Both the position numbers and the translations under genes were made by a program. Below, in pieces: positions 19,052-29,496 of a stretch of DNA of 32,177 nucleotides. Below the pieces are notes generated by a model that was not told the origin of the DNA, ran no database searches, and saw nothing but the letters and a program-made list of their open reading frames with translations. Source of the stretch: Paramacrobiotus richtersi (lineage: Eukaryota > Tardigrada > Eutardigrada > Parachela > Macrobiotidae); assembly GCA_034698045.1 (NCBI GenBank), contig JAQGAU010000276.1, forward strand, positions 1-32,177, written 5' to 3'. Numbering within the stretch: the first letter of the stretch is position 1; the number at the start of each line of letters is the position of its first letter.

Positions 19052-22000
19052 TTAAGATGTTTTGCCGTTTAGCCAATAGGTCGTCATTAATCCTTTCCCC
19101 TGCGTGCGGAAACCGATTCATACAAGTACGCTGTTGCTGATTAATCTACATAACGCCGCCCTGCTCGGATCAGCGAATGCTTGGTACCTTGACTGAAATT
19201 TCTCCACGGACTGTGTATTTGAACCCGCCAGATCCATCCAGTAATCGCCTCGTTTCCGGACTAAACTGAATCTTCCCAACTAGCATAAAGCACGCAGGTG
19301 ATCAAACGGAACACATTTTCAAGAACGCACAATCACACACCTTCACCCGTTGATTCCATACGCGAAGCGGTATTGACAGTATCCCCGAATCTGGAAAAAA
19401 ACCCGACGAGCTATTTGTATGCCCACTGTATTTTAAAGCTGGTTTGCAATACGTACAAGCAATAGCGTGGCATCTTCTTTCCTACGATTCCAGTGACGCA
19501 GGGACCTAAAAAGACATTCGTGTAACGTTATACCAACCGTGCAGTCTGGATGAAAAGCAGTGCTTGCCGGAGTTGATTCCAATCCGAACTCCGACACGGG
19601 CTTCGGGCAAGTGCGGAACAGAGAAGGCCTGCACGCCACTCATCACATCTAAGGCCATGGCACAGATTTCCATCACGTGCCTGTTGCCGTTACGTATGGG
19701 CAACCCGGAAGACACCTGTTAGACAAGAGTTTCACCCGAATCGCTTCAAATAGTTCGAGTATTTTGCGCCGTTAAAGCCCCATACGACGACGGTTCAGCG
19801 GACTTATGCAGCTGCATATACAGCGTTGGCGGGCCAACATCAATTTCTGCATATATCGACACATCTCACAGATTTGTAGCTAACGGTTACTTAGGACGTA
19901 CCAGAAAGGCATCGTTGACGGTTTCCACTTTGTATACATCATATCGCATAAGTATACCGTCCATAAACTCGTACAGATTGTTGAGCAAGTCAATCACGTC
20001 GAAGGGGTTACCCTGGGAAGACAAAGTGGGGAAATCGGGAATGTCGCTGAAATATATGGTCACGCTGTCAAACGCCTCCGGTCCAACGGTCAGACCTTTC
20101 GTCAGTGCCGATGCAACCGTCCTGTGTAGAAGAATCCACTGTGTGAAGCGTCACTTGCCTGCGAAATATCTTTACTTACTTGGGCAAGATTTCTCCCAGT
20201 AAATTATCAGTCCGCTGTTTCTCATCCACAAACGCCGCAGTTTGCTCCGCTACCTTTTTCTCCAGATCGGCCGCGTACTGTTCCATCCGTTTGAACAGCG
20301 AGTCAATGACGTTGTCGCCGATATCGCCAAAGATCTTATGCAGGCGATCTTTGACTTTGGCGAACGTGGGTCGATTGAGAGGGGTCTCTTCCCAGCAGCG
20401 TTCCATTAGGTCGTATAGTTCGTTGGAGCATGCGGAGCGGGGCACACGGGGCCGTTCGAGGGGCTGGGAACCTTCCATTACCTGCAAGCCCAAAAGAGCG
20501 CTAAAGGAAATCAGACAGTTGTGAAGGTACAGGTCTTACATCCACGACGATCTGCCGCGAAGACCGTGAATCGGCATTGTAGTCCTCTGGTGTTTCGTAC
20601 GGTAGACTGCGCAGGATGATTTGCTGGAGGATGACCGCGAAACTGTACACATCGCCTCTCTAGAAGAAGCGAAGCTCTTCGATTAGCCAGCATACTTTGT
20701 AGTTCACACTGTTGCCTATAGAAGCTTCTGCAGATGTTGTAATTGCACTGTATTTGTAATATTCGTTTCTTGTACATATGTACTGTATGTTGTGTATACC
20801 GGTGTCCCTTTTGGTGGCATCGGCTGTCGCAGCAGTTCCGGTGCGCGCCACAAGAGTTCCTCCCACTCGCGCTCATAATCCGCGGGATCAGGTGGAAGCA
20901 AGTCCATCTTGCGACGGAAATAAGGCAATCCATAATCCGAGATCTTCAGTGTGAAGCGATTATCCAGTTGGCACGTATGGGAAGTGAGGTTGCCGTGGGA
21001 GCTAATCGGTGTCGAGTGCAGGTATTCCATACCCTAATAATTCCCAATTAGCAGCTTTCACATAAGAACCTGAGTTTGCTTACCGACACAACATCTCGGA
21101 TCATGAGGTTCTTGAAGAACCAATCCAGTTTCAGCACCGGATTTTCTATAACGCTGGTCAGGGTGCCCTTGGAGCAGATCTCCCCGACTATGTAGATGCA
21201 CATGTTGCTATCGTCCAAGGCGATCCCAATCAGCTTCTGCAGGTTACCATGTGACGTTTTCTTGATCTAGACAGCACAAAAAACCAATAAAACTGGGTTT
21301 GATAGGTTTGATGTATTGGGCACAAGCCACCAAAACAAATCACATGGTGCAAAGGCACAACCAGAACGCCACAAGATCCAAAGCTACAATAAATATTACT
21401 CGAAAGTTGCGTCAGCACGGAACCGGAAAATGGAGCTGCGAATGGATAAATTCTGTTTACTCTTCGACAATCTTCTACAACCGTACAGCGAAGCTGAATG
21501 GTATTCAAAACAAAGATTTTTCTCGCTCTTTGGACGGAGCTACTGTAAATTCAGGTAAAGGGCCGCGCAGTTGCATGGATTGCGTAACACTTAATCGAAC
21601 AATAGGTCATTTTGCCTACTGTCTAGTCATATTGTGCGATCACCATCATACCATTTGCAATTGGTCGATTAGTTCTTTCGCGGGGTGCAGCCGTCGCGTG
21701 GCCACATCAATCAGCCCCACAACGTTGTCGTAGTACAGACCAAACAATCCAATCATTTGCGCTGAGTAGACCGCACTTCCCGCCAGCGTGCCCAGTGTAA
21801 CCGAGCTTCTCTACTCAAAAAACAAACAAAAAATTATCGTCTATCGTGTGGCATCGTACTGCTTCAAGATTACCATGGATCGACGAGAGAGTGCCAGGCT
21901 TTTATGCGCTTTAACATCGATTTCATTCAGTTGGATTCTCCACCAAAACGGATCGGAATCTTTTTGAGCTTTCCTACGGCAAAGATGACATGGACACCTT

Positions 22001-24520
22001 TCAAGTGGAAACATTAATTTGTTGCGTACCACAGTCGATAACCAATGAAACTGCCAACACTGGCAACTATAACCCCAAAAATCAGGGCAATGGCCACAAT
22101 GAATCCCAGCGCCGTAGACGACACGATGATACACTTTTCTCCGCGGTAGCCGCATTTTGGTTCGTTGGGTGGCAATCGGTCGCCAGGTATTCCGGGCCAA
22201 CTGAAGTTTTGTCGGCGCTCGAACGAGAAGTTGGAGTGTGGAGGGCAAACCAGCACAGTCTATAAAGTATAAACAGTCCAAAAGCCTTAGTTATTCTGAC
22301 ATTCGCGGATATAGTTTAAAGGTCATAGAGCAGACCATCTTCAGAACCAAACCGGGTTTTGAAAATCTTGCGCAGATTTGTGCAGAATAAAGACAGATCT
22401 ACTTTGATTACTAAGTTCTTTACAGTTTGATACACAAATGCAGTTTCGGGATTCTCGATTGTCCCACAGCATTTTCAAGCTCCACCCTCGCAATATGTTA
22501 CACAGTTCTTGAAAGTCTATAGTTTAGTCGATGTACAGTAGTTTAGTCTATTGTTTAGAGTCTTTAGACTAAAGTGTAGTTTAAAAGACTCGATCTCATG
22601 CAGTAAACCACATACTTCATATTTCTCATCTTCTGCATTGTAATGCTTGATAATGTATCCCTTTTCCTTCTGCCGGGCATCCCCAAAATAGAACATCCCG
22701 CCCAAGGGATCGGCATACTCCGTCATATACATCTTCGCCGTCACCAGCTTCCCATCCAGATGGTTCTTCCCGTGGCTGATCAAATTATCGACGATCATGG
22801 CGTAAATAACGATGGATTCGTAATGATTTCGCAGAATCACGTCGATCTTTCGCAAGATACACAGTCAGTCCGAATCAATGAATAACGCAGCAGGAAAAAG
22901 CCTTACTTTTTCCAACGCCCCAAACGTATAATTGTATCTTTCCCTGGCAAACCGTGTGGCTCCTAATTCAAACTGTTCTTCCGCTGGTCCAGGGACGGTG
23001 TCATCCATTAACTGGAACACCAGGAGACTTTCGTAAGCCGGTATGGCAATCTATACAAATTGACTTGTTTGGTTAGTCATGTAACGACTTATTGATGAAA
23101 TGGAAGCGGGTATACCACGTCGGACTGATCCTCAACAGACGGATTGTTTGACCCCCAGTAATCCTTCAACTCGAACAGCTCAGCAGCTATGTAAATCTAT
23201 AATCGTCCAATATTAGCAAATGTAAAGTAGACGAAGAAAAGTGCATTGATCGTACGTGCTCTCCTTTGGTGTAGCCAAGTTCGGCGGCAGCTAACTGAAA
23301 CACATTTCTATAGGAAAACGTATTTGAAGTGATTAGAAGGAGAGGTGTAGGGTTTTTTACCATAATGTTTCTTACGCAGGTCGCGTGGCCGAGAATCAGC
23401 ATCACTGCCGGAAGAAAAACAACGCCTTGAAATAAATAATTTTACCTGGGTGTTTGTATACAACTAGTACACAGATGTACATATACATTACGTTATGAAA
23501 ATGACATAAAAGATTTCAAGATTAATACAGTTCCGGTCGTTTTGTGAGAAACCACGCTGAAGTTTCAGATTTACATCAAAAGGCCATGACTAGCTGAGAT
23601 GAGCACTACCTCTTGACCTTTCGGTGTGCGCCTTGAGAATCTTCATGTACATATCCTGATCGGTTTGCAGGGCTTTCACCGGCTCAATAATCATACTCGC
23701 ATAAATGGGATAATTCAGGTTCTTCACCGTCTTGGAGAAGCTAGTCACCAGATTGACGTAGAAATTGTAGGAATCATCCTGAATCACTGTGATCTGGGTC
23801 AGATTGTACACAGTCAAGAAGCGTATGATAAAAGTACACAGATCGGTGGAGCTCCAGGTTGGCTGGACAAAAAGCGGGAAGAAACTGGAAGAACCGTCCG
23901 GTTGAACGGAGGTGGCGCCCGCCCCCGGGATGGCGAGGAGGGGAATGTTGAGATAGTGGGCGAAACCGTAGAGAGCCGTTACGGAGTGTGGACAACCTGG
24001 AAAACGCGTGTTTTACCAACTCAACATTCACTCTAACGGACAAAATACTATTGATTTCGACAATTTGGATAATCTTACTTATGCCAATCATAATCTGGCA
24101 TTTTACTCCCGAATTTTGTAAATTATAAAAATTCCGTATAGCGATCTGCTGTCCACTGGTACACGACGGCCCGGTGTTCTGGTAAAACTTCCGCAGCTGG
24201 ATGTTATACTTTTTCAATATCTTATTCCCTTGCTCAATTCCCAAATCGACAAACGGCACAACACGACTGTACGGGGAGTAATAGGAATCCGTCTCCCACA
24301 GGAAACAGATATTAAGAAACGTCTGCTTCCGATGAGGGGATTCTGTCACGTTCTCCTTTCCACTTGGTGACATGGTACTGTTACTGACAAATCCATAGGT
24401 CTGATTAGCAAGAATGGCGCTCTCAGCGTAGAAGACTTCGGTCCGATTCAGATACGTAATCTTCAAATCATCGGCTGCAGAGATTTCCAGACAATACGAC
24501 AACAACACAAGATGCAACAT
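19052..24520 (-). CDS. Receptor guanylate cyclase (natriuretic-peptide-receptor type)
   Basis: Twenty exons join to exactly 3303 nt (1100 residues): 24520–24079, 23996–23610, 23404–23361, 23294–23256, 23196–23116, 23050–22907, 22846–22616, 22259–22030, 21973–21874, 21810–21652, 21266–21084, 21033–20800, 20659–20540, 20481–20180, 20121–19902, 19715–19568, 19505–19457, 19390–19341, 19279–19188, 19099–19052. It makes cGMP from GTP when an extracellular ligand binds. Order: signal peptide; ANF-receptor-type ectodomain (to about 498); one membrane span (about 500–530); kinase homology domain (HGNLQ, SSHGNLTS, ISDYG, RGDVYSF, ERCWEETPLNRPTF); coiled coil (about 850–898); class III cyclase domain. 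Catalytic landmarks are YFSDI (D925), the KVETVNDAF segment (E965, D969), MPRYCLFGDTVNTASRMES (C1037, N1044, R1048) and a C terminus near TTYWL. All expected metal, guanine and transition-state residues are present, so it should be active. The usual GDA after KVET is NDA. The ligand is unknown. Confidence 0.95.
19506..19567 (-). other. GC–AG intron in the cyclase gene
   Basis: This 62-nt intron starts GCAAGC instead of GT and ends TTTTTAG. Removing it joins GINSG to GPCVTGIVG in frame, restoring a conserved catalytic-domain segment. Reading through gives non-conserved sequence and a stop. All 18 other introns of the gene fit GT–AG. Confidence 0.8.
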
Positions 24521-26930
24521 TTCGGCGGTGTTGGTGTTGAACTAATGCGCACGCAAGTGAATTGTACATCGTGTAGAACATTTTGTATCACATTAGTTCA
24601 TATCAGACGATTTTATCTCCAGCGAATACATTGATTCTTTGATCGGCAATTAGTCGATAAACGATAAACAAAAAGCGAACAGATGATGTTGTGCAGCATC
24701 GGCAAAAGTAGCGACTAACGGGTATAAACGAGGAGGATAATCAATAGACGTGAGAGCAGACGATACCGCATTTCCGGTAGAAATGCAATAATCCTTAAAG
24801 TGCACTTTGCCTGTATGCGTTAATCTAATGCGTGACTATATGCCGGTTTCATGTTACGACGGGTGCTTAATCTTAATATGAGATAGTCTTACATGAAGAG
24901 CACACCTCCAGGGAAGAATCCATACACTCGACCGCAGTTATGCGAGGGAGACTGGAGATGTTCGTGCCGGTGCACGTACGTATTTCGGGACGTTAATTCT
25001 GTGTACGTACTGTGTTTAAAGTGACCGTGACGTTTATATCTGTCCAGCAAGATGTGTGTTTCTACTGTATACCAATGCGTTACTGTACATGTACACCTGA
25101 TTGTTGTTAGTACACCTGATTACTCGCTGTTTATAACTAACAAAGATGATGTAACACGTAAATAACGAATCGATACGATATGCACGATCATCCATACATG
25201 CAAAATCTTTTATTACCCGCAGGTTATTGATCCACGGTTGTTCTTAATCAGTACGGAAGTCTTCGCGGCTTGATACTAATATCGATAACCGTGCGGTCCG
25301 TGCGGAGTGCGATAATCACAGTCTGTGATTATCGCAGACACTTTGTTTTCCAGTGAGAAGATCTTTTCCTTTTGATAGCCACTTTGTGTTGATTATTTTC
25401 TCGAGGTCCTGGTCTAAGCAGACGTTACGAGAACGGAAAGACCGGCTTAACATGCACCCACTACCTTATACGACAGCAAGTCGGCAGTTTTTGTAAAGGT
25501 CGGTTGTGCAGTGCATTTTTGGTCTGTGATCATACGAGCCCAGTTTAGCTCTGTTATCTTTCTACCGTTTGTGCTTGTGTTTACATGTAGCAAGCAGCAG
25601 AATATCAAGAGGTCACACAGGTTGTGCATACGTTAGATCAAGTACTTCTCATTTTTGATCATGTTTGCTCACAACTCCTGTTAAAGCATTTCAAAAAGCC
25701 TGCGATGCAAAATGAAGATAAAATTACTAGCTCATGAAAATGTTGACAAACTCGTTAATTCACACTACAGATACTTGGTACTAAGTCTGCTGATGATCCG
25801 CTAGACCCTTCTACTGTTTATTTTTGTTTGTCAATAATATCGATCTATCGGCTGGCGGCAGCTGTGCGATACTAAAACAGTGAAAATACCTCGTTAAATT
25901 GCCTACTCGGCGCTTACACCGGTCCCTCGCGAAAGGTTACAGACTAAGCAAAATCAGAGGTCACTTTAGGCGCAGATTTAGTTTAGCCGCTGTTAAGGGG
26001 ATTGCAGCAGCCGAAATCTGTTTTGTCTAGTATACCGGCACGATCCAAGGTATTCGGTAACGATTTTGGATGTTTCTTTAATGTTGTAACTTTTAATGTA
26101 CTTTTAGTATTCTCAGCGCGCTGGCCTTGTGTATTGCTGTGGCTTTTGCCAGTAAATCTTCATCAGAGGTTGCGGTGGATTACGAAAGAAAGGTATGAGA
26201 GGAGGACGAACGAGGGGAGGAAAACGGTCAACCGTAACGATTTTTATTCCAACGACAACTAACTTTCTTCATCATGATCTCAAGCTCACCGGGGCTCCGT
26301 ACGCGTACGTAAAGACGTGACTTTCCCAAGCAAACTCACGCTCGTACATGTTAATACAGGGAAACAATCAAATGCGCTCTAATACGGCAGACGTTCGTTT
26401 CCACGGCTGTGCTAGTAAGTTATGCAATCTGGCGTTAAATTGCAAGTGTACTCAGTATTCGCTATAAAGTACCCAATGTTTATTGAATCGCCACAGGGCG
26501 AAAAGACATTTCTATACAACCGATTTCATTAGCAAGGTGTCCGCACATACACATTATACCGGTAACAACATCATAGTGTACACAGGTTTTCATTAATCAA
26601 GAGTAGTTGTTCAAAAGAGAGCAATTTGCAGGTTTGCACTATTAATTACCAAAACTGGGTCAAGTTCCTGCACGTCGAACCAACAAACTAGACATATTTT
26701 ATTGTATTCTCGGTGGTGATTGCACAACGACGGTGTGGAAATCACTTCCGCACGGAATTGCTTTCTATACTGGGGCTATAGAAAGAGGAAGTAGGAAGTG
26801 GCGAAAAATGTTTTGAATGTAATGAAGATGTGTTAAATAGTGTCAATAGAGCTCACGTAATGGATTGGCTGTATGGGTTTCCAAAAAAACCATGTTGTGA
26901 AGAATGAGTAGACAAGAAAAGCAACTTTGG
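24521..26930. other. Intergenic region with divergent promoters
   Basis: These 2.4 kb separate the cyclase (−) from the secreted-protein pair (+) and should contain both promoters. Frames at 25447–25629 (−) and 26002–26262 (+) have no motif or splice support. The notable element is the perfect palindrome at 25308–25336. TACACCTGATT occurs twice around 25091–25125. No tRNA or other RNA gene was recognised. Confidence 0.45.
25308..25336. repeat. Perfect palindrome, 14-bp arms and 1-nt centre
   Basis: TGCGATAATCACAG, a single T, then its exact reverse complement CTGTGATTATCGCA. Each arm holds a GATAA core. It could be a dimeric transcription-factor site, a hairpin in a transcript, or a cruciform-forming element; the sequence alone does not decide. 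It lies about 790 bp upstream of the cyclase start. Confidence 0.9.
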
Positions 26931-26938
26931 TATATAAA
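26931..26938 (+). promoter_or_regulatory. TATA box of secreted-protein gene 1
   Basis: TATATAAA lies 98 nt upstream of the ATG at 27029. The spacing is almost identical to that of the paralogue (TATA at 29398, ATG at 29497, 99 nt), which supports both as core promoters. Confidence 0.7.
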
Positions 26939-27028
26939 CAACGATATTTTGACCCACTAACTCACTATTTATTCCATTTTAGTTTGTTTCCGAATTTTGT
27001 ATATTATTTCCGTAAATCAGACTTAACC

Positions 27029-27988
27029 ATGAAGATCTATCTGGCTCTGTTTGCCTTGTTCCTTATCTGTGTATGCGGTACGTAGAACCAATCGCTTCGG
27101 AGCATTTCCGAATTGTTTCTGATAGCGGTCTTGCAGTTTTAGTGCTTTACAAGCAACAAATTGTATTTTAACTCTTTAATGTTTAGTATCAGCTTAGATT
27201 CAGCTATATCACCTGAAAAAAGACTCTGTGCATGAATTATTTTCAAGTTTGCGTTGACTTTTTGCATTCTTTAATTTCAGTCTATTTTTATTATGTTTGT
27301 ACTAGTTTGTTTAGTATCAGTTTTTATTGGTTTTTATTAATTTCTATTAGTTTTTATTAGTTTCTATTAGTCTCGATTAGTTTCTATCAGTTTCTATTAG
27401 TTTTTATTCGATTACTAATCCATTAGTTTTTAGTTCTTGTCAGTTTCTTATTTTATATTACACTAACTAACTACATGCCAGATGGTGTAATCTTTTAATA
27501 ATTTTGATATGCTTTATCGAACAAACCTTTTCTAAGCTCGAACCTTACAGAATCCTTTTTTAGATGTTCCTGGTACTTCCGGCACCAAGCTGACCCATCC
27601 ACTCCGTCCGCTCCGTAAACCCGCCCTCATCCGTCCGGTCCGTCAAACCAAGCCCGCAGCGGATGACGAAGAAGAGGAAGAAGAGGAACCAGCCGCCAAG
27701 CCCGCTAAATCATCGGCCTCCGCCAAGGGATCCGGTGCGTCCGCCTCCGGATCGGCATCCTCCAGTTCGTCCAGTAAGGGCGGTAAGAGCAACAGCGCCG
27801 CGTCCTCCTCCGACGGCGACGACAGTGGTTATGCAAAGCCGACAAAACCAACAACCACCACGACTACGACTACTACAACAACGACGACGAAAAGGCGACG
27901 CCCGGGATATGAGCTGGAGAACACCGGGGTCACAGAGGCGGTGTTCCGGCCCAAGCCCCGTGGTCGAACGGCCTTTGACCGCAAATAA
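27029..27988 (+). CDS. Small secreted acidic, Ser/Thr-rich protein, copy 1
   Basis: Two exons, 27029–27077 and 27564–27988, with a 486-nt phase-1 intron (GTACGT…TTTTTAG), join to 474 nt (157 residues). Exon 1 is a signal peptide (MKIYLALFALFLICVC). The mature part begins DVPGTSG. It has a basic stretch with RPLRKP and RPVRQTKP, then an acidic run (DD followed by seven Glu), an Ala/Ser/Lys/Gly-rich segment, a run of twelve Thr or so encoded by mixed ACN codons, KRRRPGY, and a basic C terminus ending AFDRK. No Cys follows the signal peptide. The alternating basic, acidic and Ser/Thr blocks suggest a disordered extracellular, cuticular or mucin-like protein, possibly O-glycosylated (inference). 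I do not recognise the family. A paralogue starts at 29497, and AATAAA follows at 28208. Confidence 0.88.
27311..27410. repeat. Array of ten 10-bp repeats (TTTYTATTAG) in intron 1
   Basis: Ten consecutive decamers, all variants of TTTYTATTAG, run without a break in period inside the first intron of secreted-protein gene 1. The array is one reason this intron is longer than most in the window. Confidence 0.9.
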
Positions 27989-28207
27989 GCGCGATTTTGT
28001 TGCAACCTGTCCCTGCATCTATATGTTCCTAGTTGGTTGTTCAGTACTGAATGTTTTCTTGTGATATTAAGAGCATACATAGACTGTTGTCTGTTGACCT
28101 TTCCGATGGCGCGCATTTACCTTGCATGGTTTTCTCTCAATGTGTAATATTTTGATCAGAGATCGTATTAGCTATTAGCGTGGTCTGTCATCTTGTGCAT
28201 CAGGGGC

Positions 28208-28213
28208 AATAAA
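28208..28213 (+). terminator. Poly(A) signal of secreted-protein gene 1
   Basis: AATAAA lies 220 nt downstream of the TAA at 27986–27988. It is the first canonical signal on the plus strand that I found after the stop. Confidence 0.5.
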
Positions 28214-29397
28214 TAGATACTGACACACGCTGATTTTCTGCAACGTGGGCGAAGTAGCGTGATTTTAGCGAGGTAACCAGACTCTAGCGCTCACTGGACT
28301 ATCGCGTTACAATTCTGATGTCGCAAAAAAGTTAAAAAACATTCTGGCTAAATTTTAAAAAATGAATTTCAAAAACTAGAAAATTCTTTTTAAAATTTCG
28401 TAGCCGTCCATTCCGACTGAAACAGGTTCAGAATTATCACCACATTTGTGCGCATTTATTGATATATCGTCCAAGCAAACAGGATAGAAACTTTTGAGAC
28501 CTGCATCTCTGTTTAGACGTTTCGACCGTATTGCGCAACTACCGGTCATTGCTCGCACAAATGGACAAAAGTGTAATGAAGGTCCATCTTTTCGCTTCCG
28601 AAAGCATTAATTTTTATGGGTGTTGTTTTGGTTATAATGCAATATGCGTGACGGCCAGGGTCTAGTGGGAAAAAAGGTCTAGTGCGTACTCAACGCCAAT
28701 GCACATATACTCAATAAAACTGCATGTTTTATGTCTTCTGCACGGCCATCATCGTCATTGCGCAATACGGTACTAAACAAACATGTATCTTAAATGCGAA
28801 TGCGTAACGCGCACTAATCGTCTGCAGTATTTGAAAAAAAAGTACTTTGAGAAAGTAGGCGACAAATTCTATCAGAAATCACTTCTATTGCTGGAGGAAC
28901 TGCAGTATTAAAGGTGCAAGGTATTTGGTTAGGGCAGAATTATTTGTGACCAAACAAATGATGTGGTGGTTCTCTTTTGCAGTTTTTCTCAATCAACCGT
29001 GTAACATATACATGCACAAATTTCCGATATTATTATAACGCCGACCCATCGATTACAACAGTCTCCATTCGCTCAAAAATGTTGCTGTTGTTGTATTGCT
29101 TCAATATAACCATGCGAAAAAAATGTTCTATAATTAACACAACTCTTATTCTCATTGTTATTTCGGTATCAGTGTCTGCAAGTGACAGCGGTAGACAGGC
29201 ATAGAGTGTGCAAAATGCCGCTGCAGTATACTGTATACTTCCGCACAGCTATTCATGCCCTTTAGCCACACAGTAAGCAGGAACTGGTATATGCGCATAA
29301 ACACACACATCCAAGACTGCTTAATCATACTTCATGCCAGAAAATTGGCCATGCAAACTGCCATAAAGTTATCCATTAAAAGGAAGTCTTGCCGACC
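28214..29397. other. Intergenic between the two secreted-protein genes
   Basis: No gene is supported. A plus-strand frame at 28977–29204 ends in a hydrophobic stretch, but it has no plausible start context and no paralogue. Confidence 0.45.
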
Positions 29398-29407
29398 TAT
29401 ATAAAAG
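29398..29407 (+). promoter_or_regulatory. TATA box of secreted-protein gene 2
   Basis: TATATAAAAG lies 99 nt upstream of the ATG at 29497, matching the promoter geometry of copy 1. Confidence 0.7.
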
Positions 29408-29496
29408 CCATGTAATAGCTAATCCACAGAAATTCACTTTGTCTGTACATTTTGTGCTCTGATTACAGCTGTATCTTATACTCAGTTATCGCTACA

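Noticed and set aside
21299..21733. 144-codon plus-strand frame inside the cyclase gene
   Set aside because: It is antisense to a cyclase intron and exon 10, which are firmly placed by in-frame joining; the frame shows no motif.
23626..24036. 136-codon plus-strand frame opposite cyclase exon 2
   Set aside because: It is a shadow of the cyclase ectodomain exon; Gly/Arg-rich composition reflects the complementary strand.
26002..26262. 86-codon plus-strand frame with a hydrophobic middle
   Set aside because: No signal-peptide position, TATA box or paralogue; ends in low-complexity sequence.
27663..28064. Alternative Pro/Arg-rich frames on both strands over the secreted-protein exon
   Set aside because: Exon 2 of the secreted protein fits in phase with the signal-peptide exon and is conserved in the paralogue; the others are shadows of GC-rich repeats.
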